A stretch of DNA of 64,000 bases from assembly GCA_963813355.1 (NCBI GenBank), contig CAWEYS010000023.1:310001-374000 (forward strand), read 5' to 3'. The stretch comes from DATAGF01 sp963813355 (lineage in GTDB: Bacteria > Actinomycetota > Thermoleophilia > Miltoncostaeales > Miltoncostaeaceae). The notes under the pieces are model-generated. The model saw only the letters and a program-made list of their open reading frames with translations. It was not told where the DNA came from and searched no databases. The position numbers were made by a program, and so were the translations under genes. Position 1 is the first letter of the stretch, and each line of letters starts with the position of its first letter. Below are positions 44,318 through 52,495 of the stretch, one piece after another.

Positions 44318-44572
44318 ATGGATACGCCGCGCGTGCACGACTTGCGTTTGATGGGCGGAGCCGAGCCCGGGAATGGACGGCTTCGCCTCACGGCCTGCTC
44401 GATGTGCCTTCGGGTGCAGCGCGGGTCCGAGTGGATCGCGCCGGACGAGGTGATTCGCCGGATGCGCACCTTCGAGCTGGACACGCCCAGGTTCGCTCCC
44501 GCGTTGTGCGAGCGCTGCTCCGAGGAGCTGCGCCTGCGCCGAGGGCCGGCTGAGGAGCCGCTCGCGGCATGA
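44318..44572 (+). CDS. Small protein with two CxxC motifs, 84 residues
   Basis: ATG 44318 follows GGAAGGGG. Cysteines occur as ACSMCLRVQ and LCERCSEEL about 45 residues apart, a spacing suited to one zinc-ribbon-like site. The centre (WIAPDEVIRRMRTFELD) is helical. Family unknown. The next gene's upstream ATG overlaps its stop (ATGA), though a better start follows. Confidence 0.6.
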   Translation: MDTPRVHDLRLMGGAEPGNGRLRLTACSMCLRVQRGSEWIAPDEVIRRMRTFELDTPRFAPALCERCSEELRLRRGPAEEPLAA

Positions 44573-44634
44573 CCGAGCCCGGGGGAGGGCGGGCGTCGCC
44601 GCCCGCCCCTCCGGCAACCGAGAGGAGAAACGTG

Positions 44635-45597
44635 ATGCAGCAGACGCAACTCGCGACGACCGAGCTCGGCTCCACCGGGCTGGAGATCAGCCGGGTCGGC
44701 CTGGGCGCCTGGGCGATCGGGGGCAGCGGCTACGACTGGGGCTGGGGCCGGCAGGACGACGAGGACTCGATCGCCGCCATCCACCATGCGCTCGAGCTCG
44801 GCGTCAACTGGATCGACACGGCGGCGCAGTACGGCTTCGGGCATTCCGAGCAGGTCGTCGGCCGGGCGCTGGCCGGCCTCGACGAGCGCCCGTACGTGTT
44901 CACCAAGGCCGGCCAGCCCGAGGGGCCGGGGCGAACGACCGTCCAGAGCCTGCGCCGCGACTCGATCAGGCGCGAGCTGGAAGGGAGCCTTGAGCGCCTG
45001 GGGGCCGACGCGATCGACCTGTACCAGATCCATTGGCCCATCCCGGACGAGGAGATCGAGGAGGGCTGGTCGACCTTCGTCGAGTTGAGGGACGAGGGCT
45101 TGGTCCGCCACATCGGGGTCTCCAACTTCAGCGTGCCGCAGCTCCGCCGCGCGCAGGCGATCGCACCGGTCGAGACCCTGCAGCCGCAGTATTCGCTGAT
45201 CGCCCGCGGCGTCGAGGACGAGATCCTCCCCTTCGCCGAGGGCGAGGGGATCGGGGTGATCGTCTACTCGCCGATGGGCTCCGGGATGCTGAGCGGGGGC
45301 ATGACCCGCGCGCGGATCGAGCGCCTGCCGGACGATGACTGGCGCAAGCACGACGCGCGCTTTCGCGAGCCGCTCCTCTCCGAGCATCTCGCCCTCGTGG
45401 AGCGCCTCCGGGCGGTGGCCGGGCGCCACCACGCGACGCCCGGGGCCGTTGCCGTCGCCTGGACGCTCCGCAACGCGGCCGTCGACGGCGCGATCGTGGG
45501 CTTCCGCCGGCCGGACCAGGTCGACCCCATCCTCGCCGCGGCGAGTCTCGAGCTCAGCGACGAGGACGTCGGCGAGATCGAGGCGGGGCTCCGATGA
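44635..45597 (+). CDS. Aldo/keto reductase
   Basis: NADPH-dependent oxidoreductase with TIM-barrel fold, 320 residues. Motifs: GLGAWAIGG, NWIDTAAQYGFGHSEQVVGRAL (catalytic Asp/Tyr), VFTKAG (Lys), YQIHWPIPD (His), IGVSNFSVPQLRRAQ and GAIVGFRRPDQ. The ATG at 44635 has GAGAGGAG at normal distance; an in-frame ATG at 44569 lacks this. Substrate not predictable. Confidence 0.93.
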   Translation: MQQTQLATTELGSTGLEISRVGLGAWAIGGSGYDWGWGRQDDEDSIAAIHHALELGVNWIDTAAQYGFGHSEQVVGRALAGLDERPYVFTKAGQPEGPGRTTVQSLRRDSIRRELEGSLERLGADAIDLYQIHWPIPDEEIEEGWSTFVELRDEGLVRHIGVSNFSVPQLRRAQAIAPVETLQPQYSLIARGVEDEILPFAEGEGIGVIVYSPMGSGMLSGGMTRARIERLPDDDWRKHDARFREPLLSEHLALVERLRAVAGRHHATPGAVAVAWTLRNAAVDGAIVGFRRPDQVDPILAAASLELSDEDVGEIEAGLR

Positions 45598-45643
45598 CGG
45601 CCTCGGGTCGTCGGTCGAAGCGAAAAACAGCGAGGGAGGGCTC

Positions 45644-46024
45644 ATGGCGAGCGCACACAGGCGGTTCGGAAGTGACGAGACGGCGCCCGGAGTGGGGGCC
45701 ACGTACCGGCAATCCGTGCGCCACCCGCTGGGCTTCAGGGTCCCGGCCGACTACCGGCTGACGGTGTTCGAGCGGCCACGCCGACTTGCGTTCGAGGTGT
45801 CATCGGGGGGGCCGCTTCGTCCCACCGGCACCTTCGAGCTCTCCGCCCCGACTCCGGCGGCGACCGACGTCCGCTACACGCTGGTCTATCGACCGCGGGG
45901 ATGGATGACCCTGGCCACGCCGCTGATGCCACTCGTGCACCTGCTCTTCCGGTGGCAGACGTCATGGTTGAGGAACGCGAAGACGACGCTCGAGGCGCGG
46001 TCCCCGCAGCCTGCCGCCGGCTGA
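45644..46024 (+). CDS. SRPBCC-family (polyketide cyclase-like) protein, N-terminus shortened
   Basis: The 126-residue product matches the middle and end of the SRPBCC fold (GVGATYRQSV, YRLTVFERPRRLAFEV, GTFELSAPTPAATDVRYTLVYRP, RWQTSWLRNAKTTLEA) but lacks the first strand and helix (usual W-P region). A good GAGGGAGG precedes the ATG at 45644, so it may still be expressed. Either a short variant or a truncated gene within the decayed accessory region. Confidence 0.65.
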   Translation: MASAHRRFGSDETAPGVGATYRQSVRHPLGFRVPADYRLTVFERPRRLAFEVSSGGPLRPTGTFELSAPTPAATDVRYTLVYRPRGWMTLATPLMPLVHLLFRWQTSWLRNAKTTLEARSPQPAAG

Positions 46025-46080
46025 ACACCGCTTGGTGGGCGTCGCGAACCGACGTGCAGCGGCGGTTCACTCGCGTGCGA

Positions 46081-46260
46081 TCACGCCAAGAGTGCGCGGA
46101 CGCGTGGGATGACCCGGGTGCCGTACAGCTCGATGTTGGTCATGAGTGCTTGATAGGAGAGACCCCCATGCCGTACTTCAGATCGAAGCGGGTCGCGCCG
46201 AGTCCCGCGGTGTTCGCCGCCGGCGACGTCCGCCACGGGTCGATGAAGCGAGTCGCGTCC
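46081..46260 (-). pseudogene. Remnant of a luciferase-like (LLM) flavin oxidoreductase C-terminus
   Basis: The final frame reads HGGLSYQALMTNIELYGTRVIPRVRALLA then stop, the usual ending of LLM-class flavin-dependent monooxygenases (GGLSYE..L.NIELYGTEVLPRVR). Upstream the frame breaks down and no flavin-binding core remains. Counted as a fragment. Confidence 0.55.
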
Positions 46261-46318
46261 GCAGTGGGCGAGGCGCGAGCGCCGTGAGCTCGGTCCACCG
46301 TGCGATCGGCGGGCTCTC

Positions 46319-46774
46319 GTGACGCAACCAGCTTCCGGGGGTGCGGTCGTGGGCAGCGTGCTCCTCGGAGCAGCGTCCGGCCTGCGCAGCCAGCTCGGCG
46401 TGGCGACCGTGGTGGCGCGCTCAGACCCCTCCCTGCCCCCGATGTTCAGGCAGCCGTGGACCAGGCGCCTCTTGGTGGCGGCGGCGGCCGGCGAGCTCGT
46501 CGTCGACAAGCTGCCGGCCACTCCCAGCAGGCTCGAGCCGCCGGGGTTGGTCGGCCGGCTGGCTCTGGGGGCGCTGGCCGCTGGCCTCTTCGCGCACACC
46601 CGGCACGTACCGTGGCTTCCGGCCGCCGCCATCGGAGCCTCGAGCGCGGCAGTCGCGGCCAAGCTCGGCCATGACGTGCGGGCGCGACTCGCCCACCATG
46701 CGCCGGACCCGGCCGTCGCCGTCGTCGAGGACGCCCTGGCACTCATGCTGGCAGCCGCGGGCGCCTCACGCTGA
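46319..46774 (+). CDS. DUF4126-like membrane protein
   Basis: A 151-residue protein with GSVLLGAASGLRSQLGVATVV, then AAAAGELVVDKLPATPSRLEPPGLVGRLALGALA and AAAIGASSAAVAAKLGHDVRA. The order 'G..SGLRS ... E...DKLP.TPSR..P..L.GR...G' is that of DUF4126 family proteins. Three to four hydrophobic segments. Role unknown. GTG start; no strong binding site. Confidence 0.6.
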   Translation: MTQPASGGAVVGSVLLGAASGLRSQLGVATVVARSDPSLPPMFRQPWTRRLLVAAAAGELVVDKLPATPSRLEPPGLVGRLALGALAAGLFAHTRHVPWLPAAAIGASSAAVAAKLGHDVRARLAHHAPDPAVAVVEDALALMLAAAGASR

Positions 46775-47076
46775 TGAGCGCCAACGCCCTGTCGCGGTCG
46801 TCCAGCGGCCCCGCTGCCCGGACGGTGCCACCCCGAGGCTCTCCTATCGGCCCATCCTGAGGCTCGGTCCGTGGTCGAGGCCGCGCTTCATGCCCTGGCC
46901 CAGGTCGTGGCGAAGGCCGCGGTCGTATCCCGGCTCGGGGCGCCCCGCGTCCGGTCGCTCCAGCGGGTGCTCCCTCGACGGCGTGCAGACCGCCCACCAG
47001 GTGTACCTCCCCTGGATCACGATCGACGACGAAACCCACGCCCACGCCACCTGGGGCCCCCGTCGTATGAGTCGTC
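46775..47076. other. Non-coding or decayed stretch
   Basis: About 300 bp between the DUF4126-like gene and the end of the TetR gene. I see only shadow frames with no recognisable domain. Confidence 0.35.
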
Positions 47077-47691
47077 CTATGCTCGGCGTGGGTCTGGAGC
47101 ACGTGACGCGAAGAAGCGCTCGACTGTGTCGAGCGGCTCGATGTTGCGTTGAGCGCGAGCGAGCATGAGGGCGCCCTCGAGCGCGGCCAGTAGCACCGTC
47201 GCGTGTGCTTCGGCTTCCGCCTGCGCCGCCCCAAACCTGGTGTAGGCGTCGGCGACTGGCGCTCGCCACCGTGCGAGCAACTCGCCGACATGGGTGCGGA
47301 GGCTGTCGTTCTCGGCCGCGTCGCAAATGGTCGCGGCCAGTGGGCAGCCCAAGGCGAAGTCGTGGTCGACGAGCAGGCGCCGCCATGGGGTCACGATCAC
47401 GCTGATCGCTTCGGGGAACGTCTCGGCGTCGCTGAGCGGACGCTCGAGATCGTCGAGGAGGTCAACGAGCGCGACATCGATCGCTTCGGTCACGAGCTGC
47501 GTCTTACCGCCTGGGAAGAAGCGGCCGAGCGAGCCGCGGGGACCGCCGGAGTGGGCGACGACCTCGCGGAGTCCGGTGCCGTGGATGCCACGCTCACGGA
47601 TGAGCGTCGCGGCACTCCGCACCATGCGCGCGCGAGCTGGAGATCGCCGGCGATCGGCGGCCGGGCCCTTCGTCTCGTTCTTCGCAGCCAT
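47077..47691 (-). CDS. TetR-family transcriptional repressor
   Basis: Product of 204 residues. The DNA-binding domain is at 15-65 (SAATLIRERGIHGTGLREVVAHSGGPRGSLGRFFPGGKTQLV), close to the LmrA/YxaF-type TetR group, followed by a helical ligand domain (CPLAATICDAAENDSLRTHVGELLARW). ATG 47691 is preferred over one six codons upstream. Divergent from an alpha/beta hydrolase; two identical palindromes lie between and are likely its operators. Confidence 0.92.
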   Translation of the reverse strand: MAAKNETKGPAADRRRSPARARMVRSAATLIRERGIHGTGLREVVAHSGGPRGSLGRFFPGGKTQLVTEAIDVALVDLLDDLERPLSDAETFPEAISVIVTPWRRLLVDHDFALGCPLAATICDAAENDSLRTHVGELLARWRAPVADAYTRFGAAQAEAEAHATVLLAALEGALMLARAQRNIEPLDTVERFFASRAPDPRRA

Positions 47692-47712
47692 GGCGGCAGG
47701 GTAGGGCATATG

Positions 47713-47728
47713 GATGACGACCGTCATC
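47713..47728. promoter_or_regulatory. TetR operator, copy 1
   Basis: GATGACGACCGTCATC: 7-bp arms GATGACG/CGTCATC around AC. It begins 22 bp ahead of the TetR start. The identical sequence occurs again 44 bp away. Palindromes of this size in a divergent TetR promoter are normally the repressor's binding sites. Confidence 0.8.
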
Positions 47729-47756
47729 GCTTCTGTTAGGGTCGTCCCGACATTCC

Positions 47757-47772
47757 GATGACGACCGTCATC
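47757..47772. promoter_or_regulatory. TetR operator, copy 2
   Basis: Second exact copy of GATGACGACCGTCATC. The 44-bp centre spacing is about four helical turns, so both repressor dimers would sit on the same DNA face. Placed to control both the repressor and the hydrolase gene. Confidence 0.8.
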
Positions 47773-47923
47773 GAATGTCCCCCGAATCGGACAGGAGCGA
47801 CAGGTGGCCGAGACGCGCTCGACAGGTCCTGATTCCATCGCACGCGAGCGCGCGGATATCGCAGCGACGGGCCGATCTCGATTGGCGAGAAGGCCGATTG
47901 GGACTGAAGGAGGAGACAGTCAG

Positions 47924-48775
47924 ATGAGCACAGAGGCGGGTTCGCCGATCACTACCTACTTCCGGGTCTGCGACGGAGTGCGGGTGCGGTTCGCCGATAC
48001 CAAGGCAGACTCGGACGTCACCGTTCTGCTGCTGGCGCCGTGGCCCGAGACCCTTTGGGCGTTCCGTCGCATCTGGGACCGCGTCTCGGCAGTCGGGCGG
48101 GTTGTCGCCATCGACCTGCCGGGGTTCGGCCACTCCGATGGTCGCCCGGAACTGATCGCCCCTGACGCCTCGGGAGCGTTCCTGGCCGGCCTGATCGACG
48201 AGTGGGGCCTGGGGGCTCCGCACGTCGTCGGCCCGGACATCGGCACGGCCGCAGCGCTCTTCCTTGCCGCGAGGGAGCCGGAGCGCGTTACGAGCTTGAC
48301 GATCGGGGGCGGCGCGGTCCGCTTCCCGATCGACGCGGGCGGTGCGCTCAAGGACATCATCGAGGCGCCGAGTCTGGACGTCGTGCGCGGGCTTGATGCC
48401 AGGACCAACATCGGCTACGCGGTCGAGGCCGCCGCCGCGAGCGCCAGCGAGCCCGAAGTCCACGAGGACTATGTCAGCGCCTACGACCTCGGGCGCTTCG
48501 CGGAGTCCGCTCGCTTCGTGCGGCATTACCCCGAGCAGAACCCGGTCTTGCGCGACCTGCTGCCGACGATCGCCACGCCGACCCAGATCGTGGCCGGGCG
48601 CGACGATGACCTCGTGCCGTGGTCGAACAACCAGTACCTCCACGACCTCCTCCCCAACAGCGAGATCCACCCTCTCGACGCCGGTCACTTCGCGTGGGAG
48701 GAAGCGGCTGAGGAGTACGGCGGCCTGGTCGCCGACTGGGTCAGCGGCGGATATCGGCGCGTCGGCGCGAGCTGA
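47924..48775 (+). CDS. Alpha/beta hydrolase with aspartate nucleophile (haloalkane dehalogenase/epoxide hydrolase-like)
   Basis: A 283-residue enzyme. The nucleophile elbow reads VVGPDIGTAAAL, i.e. G-x-D-x-G with Asp in place of Ser, as in haloalkane dehalogenases, fluoroacetate dehalogenases and epoxide hydrolases. The acid is in VAGRDDDLVPW and the base in LDAGHFAWEEAAEEY. Oxyanion segment LLAPWPETLWAFRRIWD resembles the 'HGWP...W' of these families. GGAGGAGA lies 8 bp before ATG 47924. Likely under the divergent TetR repressor. Confidence 0.9.
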   Translation: MSTEAGSPITTYFRVCDGVRVRFADTKADSDVTVLLLAPWPETLWAFRRIWDRVSAVGRVVAIDLPGFGHSDGRPELIAPDASGAFLAGLIDEWGLGAPHVVGPDIGTAAALFLAAREPERVTSLTIGGGAVRFPIDAGGALKDIIEAPSLDVVRGLDARTNIGYAVEAAAASASEPEVHEDYVSAYDLGRFAESARFVRHYPEQNPVLRDLLPTIATPTQIVAGRDDDLVPWSNNQYLHDLLPNSEIHPLDAGHFAWEEAAEEYGGLVADWVSGGYRRVGAS

Positions 48776-48845
48776 GTGCCAGATCTCGCCGCAGTGCAAC
48801 GAACCGGCCTGGAGGTCGCTGCCCTCTTGGTATCTGGTCGCGTAG
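48776..48845 (+). pseudogene. Fragment of an alpha/beta hydrolase related to the one at 50773-51300
   Basis: The frame reads NEPAWRSLPSWYLVA then stop, nearly matching SEPAWKSRPSWYLVAT in the minus-strand hydrolase at about 50935-50985. It has no start and no other domain part, so it is a leftover piece of the same family. Confidence 0.5.
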
Positions 48846-48861
48846 ACCGAGGCGATCAACC

Positions 48862-49525
48862 TTGACGGGATCGAGCCCGCACGTGGTCGTTCTGCCGGGC
48901 GGCGGATATGCGCGCACGCGACCCACGAAGGCGAGCCGATCGCGCGGTGGCTCAGAGGGTTGGGCGTCGCGGCCAGCGTGCTTCCTCTACCCGCTCGAGG
49001 TACGCCACCCTGCGCCGCTCGAGGCGCTGCGCGCCGAGATTCGCCGGCTGCGCGAGGGCGGCTCAACGCGGATAGGCGTCGTCGGGATTTTCGGCGGGCG
49101 GACATCTCGCCGGCCTCGCGGCGCTCGCCGAGGGCGCTGACGCGGGCGAAGCAGTCAACTTCGCCGTTCTCGGCTACGCGATCACCTCGATGGAGACCGA
49201 GACCTACCGGCCGGCGCGCCTGATCCTTCTCGGTGAGGACGCGACGCCGGAGCTGAGGCGGGCGACGTCACTCGACGCGTTGGTGACGCGCTCCTCGCCA
49301 CCGTTCTTCCTCTGGCACACGGCCGAAGACGCCTACGTGCCGCCGGAACACACATACCGACTCGCAGCCTCGCTCGCCGCTCACGACGTTCCACATGCCG
49401 TGCATGTCTTCGCCCGCGGCCCACATAGCCTCGGCTTGGCAGACGGCGCGGGTGACGCCGCAGCGTGGACAGATCTGGCGGCCTCGTGGATCGGAGAACA
49501 GAGTCAACTCGCGGTCCGTCGCTGA
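48862..49525 (+). pseudogene. Acetyl-esterase/xylanase-type alpha/beta hydrolase, multiply frameshifted
   Basis: Segments in all three frames line up as one esterase: VVVLPGGGYA, THEGEPIARWL, CFLYPLEVRHPAPLEALRAEIRRLREGG, then (after a surplus G near 49088) GFSAGGHLAGLAALAEGAD with the GxSxGG nucleophile, and finally METETYRPARL ... FFLWHTAEDAYVPPEHTYRLAASLAAHDV ... GPHSLGLADG to the stop at 49525. At least three frame changes. Decay or sequence error cannot be told apart. Confidence 0.75.
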
Positions 49526-49536
49526 AAGGAGCGTTC

Positions 49537-50419
49537 ATGGCAGCCACAGACCAAGAAACGACGGCCGACCCGCCGACCGGCTACGCCGATGCCTCGATCA
49601 AACGAGTCACTGCCGAGAATGCGATCGAGTACGCGTACCGCGACCTCGGCGCCGGCGATGTGCCGCTCGTCCTGCTGCAGCACTTCCGCGGCAACCTCGA
49701 CAACTGGGATCCCGCCCTCGTCGACGCCCTCGCCGCGGATCGACGGGTGGTCGACGTTCGACAACGTCGGCGTCGGGGCCACGACCGGCGCGACGCCGAA
49801 CACCGTCGAAGCCATGGCCCACGACGCCATCGCGTTCATCGAGGCGCTGAGCCTGCAGCGGGTAGATCTGCTCGGCTTCTCGCTCGGCAGCTTCGTCGCG
49901 CAGGAGATCGCGCTCATCCGCCCCGACCTCCTGCGGCGCGTCGTGCTCGCCTCCTCCGCACCACAGGGTGCGGCCGGCATGCACGGCTGGGCACCGGAGG
50001 TGATTGGCGCGGTCGGCGCGCCGGAGACGAGCCCGCAGGGATATCTCTCCGTCTTCTTCGCACCCACCAGCACGAGCCGGGAAGCGGGGCAGCAGGCCGC
50101 CGGGCGCATCTTCGGGAGAACGAGCAACCGGGACGAACCAACGACATGGCAGACGCGCCAGGCGCAGTACGACGCCGTCTGCGCGTGGGGCATCCCCAAT
50201 CACTCGCTGCTCGAGCGGGTCAGCGCGATCGACCTGCCGGTGTTCGTCGCCAACGGCGACAGCGACCCGATGATCCTTCCCCGCTACTCATACCTGCTGG
50301 CCGGGCTCCTGCCGAACGCACGGATCACGATCTACCCGGACTCGGCGCACGGCTTCCTCTTCCAGCACCACAGCCAGTTCGCCGCCGACGTGCACGCCTT
50401 CCTCGAGGAGCCCGACTGA
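49537..50419 (+). CDS. Alpha/beta hydrolase (serine), one frameshift
   Basis: ATG 49537 (GAAAGGAG upstream) begins ADASIKRVTAENAIEYAYRDLGAGDVPLVLLQHFRGNLDNWDP; a shift near 49755 leads to FDNVGVGATTGATPNTVEAMAHD and LLGFSLGSFVAQEIAL (Ser nucleophile). Acid in VANGDSDPMILP, base in YPDSAHGFLFQH. Otherwise full length, about 293 residues. Close relatives are perhydrolase/esterase-like hydrolases often regulated with TetR genes. Confidence 0.85.
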
Positions 50420-50540
50420 TGCCGATGATCGACGTCTACGCCGCTGCCGGAACCCTTCCCGATTCGCACGCTTGCCCGGGATCTCGCGGCGGCAGTCATG
50501 CGTTGGGAGCAGGTTCCCGAAGAGGCGAGGGTGGCTGAGG
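50419..50540 (+). pseudogene. Tautomerase-family (4-OT-like) gene remnant
   Basis: ATG 50419 overlaps the preceding TGA (TGATG). It begins PMIDVYAAAGTLPDSHA and, after a shift near 50478, LARDLAAAVMRWEQVPEE, the N-terminal 35 residues of a tautomerase with the catalytic Pro at position 2. The rest is missing; the sequence soon meets a hairpin. Confidence 0.65.
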
Positions 50541-50573
50541 CACTGCCTGCGCGGGTGCCTCGCGCAGGCAGTG
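50541..50573. other. Strong 12-bp hairpin
   Basis: CACTGCCTGCGC pairs perfectly with GCGCAGGCAGTG around a 9-base loop. No T-tract. It sits at the end of the hydrolase/tautomerase unit and could terminate transcription in a high-GC host, or mark a recombination point where the tautomerase gene was lost. Confidence 0.55.
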
Positions 50574-50772
50574 CTGTGATCGAGGAACGGCAAGCTGCCC
50601 GGGTGGGGGGGTCCACCCCCACGCGCCCCCGGCCCGGTGCGAGCGGATCCTCCCCCTCGCCGACTTCACCCCCAAGCCGAAGCTGTCGAGCGGCTACGAG
50701 TCCTGGTGCTGCCCGTGCCGGAACGAGAGCCTCCGCCCCTGGCGCGCCAAGCGAGGGGCCGCCGCTTGGCCG

Positions 50773-51300
50773 TCAGCTCGCGGACCTGAGCTCGGCGACG
50801 GCGGTCTGGATGAGCTCAGCCACCGGCGCCGGCTTGGACACGTAGATCGCGTGACTGCCCTCGGCCTCCACGACCGTCGCGCCCGCCCGCTTCGACATGA
50901 AGCGCTGGGCATCGGGCGGGATCATGCGGTCGGCGGTGGCGACCAGGTACCAGCTCGGCCGGGACTTCCAGGCCGGCTCGCTGATCTCGCCGGCCAGGGC
51001 GCCGACCCCCCACGGCACCTGGGAGTCGGCCATGAAGGCGGCGTGCTCCGGCCTCCACGTCGGCGGCGAATGAGGCGGGGAACTTCTCCTTGTCGAGGAA
51101 CAGGAAGCCGTCCTGGGGCGGGAGGATCGGCGGCACGGGCGCCCCCGGCGGCGGATCCGCGATCAGCTTGTTGACCGACTCGCCCGCGTCGGGGGCGAAG
51201 GCGGCGATGTAGACGAGCCCGGCGACGTTCGGATCGGTGCCGGCCTCGGTGACCACGGCACCGCCGTAGGAGTGGCCGACCAGGACGACGGGGCAGCCGC
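50773..51300 (-). pseudogene. Alpha/beta hydrolase lacking its N-terminus, frameshifted
   Basis: In one frame PVVLVGHSYGGAVVTEAGTDPNVAGLVYIAAFAPDAGESVNKL (GHSYGG nucleophile), then a shift near 51045 to MADSQVPWGVGALAGEISEPAWKSRP, SWYLVATADRMIPPDAQRFMSKRAGATVVEAEGSHAIYVSKPAPVAELI, with catalytic Asp and His. The first ~65 residues are absent: the gene joins directly to the 3' part of the FAD reductase near 51300. Confidence 0.75.
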
Positions 51301-52478
51301 GCCGGATCGACCGGCGCGCGTGAGCGGATCAGGGCCTGGATGGGCTCGGCCACGTCCCAGACGTTGACGTTCATCCCCGCGGCCACGCGCCCGTCGGCGA
51401 CCCAGAACGCGATCAGCTCGCGCGAGGCGGGATCGCCGCGGAAGACGACCTGGTCGGATCCGCGCGCGAGCCCCGAGTACTCCATCCCGACGTCGTACTG
51501 GTCCGAGAAGAAGTACGGGATGCGGTCGTAGGGCTCCTCGCGGCCCAGCATGTTGCGGGCGGCGGCAGGCCCCTGGTTGAGCGCGTTGGCCCAGTGCTCC
51601 ACGCGCACCCGCCGGCCGTAGAAGGGGTGCGTGGCGCTGGCGACGTCCCCGGCGGCGTAGACGTCCGGCGCGCTCGTGCGCAGGGTCGCGTCCACCAGCA
51701 CCCCGTCCCCCACCGCCAGCCCCGCGGCCTCGGCCAGGGCCGTGCGCGGGGTGACGCCGACCCCGACGACCACCGCCGAGCAGTCGATCGTGCGGCCGTC
51801 GGCCAGCCGGACGCGCTCGACGCGGCCGGCGCCCTCGAAGGCCCCCAGGGTGACGCCGGTCAGGAGGTTGACCCCGCGCTCGCGGTGCAGATCGGCGTAG
51901 AGCCCGCCGACGACGGGCCCCAGGACGTTCTCGAGCGGGACCGCCAACCGCTCCAGGAGGGTCACGTCCATGCCGAGCTGTCGCGCCGAGGCGGCCACCT
52001 CCGAGCCGATCCAGCCGGCGCCGACCACGACGAGGCGGCCCCCGGTGCTCAGCGCGGCCCGGAGGCGGTCGCAGTCGGCGAGATCGCGCAGATAGTGGAC
52101 GCCGTCCAGATCCGCCCCCGGTACCGCGAGCCGGCGCGGCTCGGCGCCGACCGCGAGCAACAGGCGGTCCCACGACAGGCGCTCCTGGCCGCTCAGGGTG
52201 ACGGTGCGGTCGGCCGCGTCGATCGCCGTCGCCCGGGTCCCGGTGCGCAGCTCGATCGCCCGCTCGTCGTAGAAGCCGGCCTCATGCACGTGGACCGTGT
52301 CGCGGGCCACCCCGCCCCGCAGGTAGTCCTTTGAGAGCGGCGGGCGCTCGTAGGGGCGCTCGGGATCATCGCCCACCAGCACCAGGCGCCCGTCGTAACC
52401 CTCATCGCGCAGCGTCTCAGCCGCCTTGGCGCCGGCCAAGCTGGCGCCCACGATCACGATGGTCCTCGGAGTGGTCAC
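50922..52478 (-). CDS. FAD-dependent ferredoxin reductase-like oxidoreductase, C-terminus replaced
   Basis: NAD(P)H:ferredoxin/rubredoxin reductase type. From GTG 52478 (AGGAGGAGAGG upstream): FAD motif IVIVGASLAGAKAAETLR, ERPPLSKDYLRG, NAD motif LVVVGAGWIGSEVAASARQLG, and FAD motif 2 DVYAAGDVASATHPFYG. The genuine domain runs to about residue 395 (IQALIRSRAPVDPARL, near 51300). It then runs out of frame through the hydrolase remnant to a stop at 50922, adding about 125 arginine-rich residues. A deletion seems to have joined the two genes. Downstream of folE, 17 bp apart. Confidence 0.85.
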   Translation of the reverse strand: MTTPRTIVIVGASLAGAKAAETLRDEGYDGRLVLVGDDPERPYERPPLSKDYLRGGVARDTVHVHEAGFYDERAIELRTGTRATAIDAADRTVTLSGQERLSWDRLLLAVGAEPRRLAVPGADLDGVHYLRDLADCDRLRAALSTGGRLVVVGAGWIGSEVAASARQLGMDVTLLERLAVPLENVLGPVVGGLYADLHRERGVNLLTGVTLGAFEGAGRVERVRLADGRTIDCSAVVVGVGVTPRTALAEAAGLAVGDGVLVDATLRTSAPDVYAAGDVASATHPFYGRRVRVEHWANALNQGPAAARNMLGREEPYDRIPYFFSDQYDVGMEYSGLARGSDQVVFRGDPASRELIAFWVADGRVAAGMNVNVWDVAEPIQALIRSRAPVDPARLPRRPGRPLLRRCRGHRGRHRSERRRARLHRRLRPRRGRVGQQADRGSAAGGARAADPPAPGRLPVPRQGEVPRLIRRRRGGRSTPPSWPTPRCRGGSAPWPARSASRPGSPGRAGTWSPPPTA

Positions 52479-52495
52479 GACCTCTCCTCCTCTGT

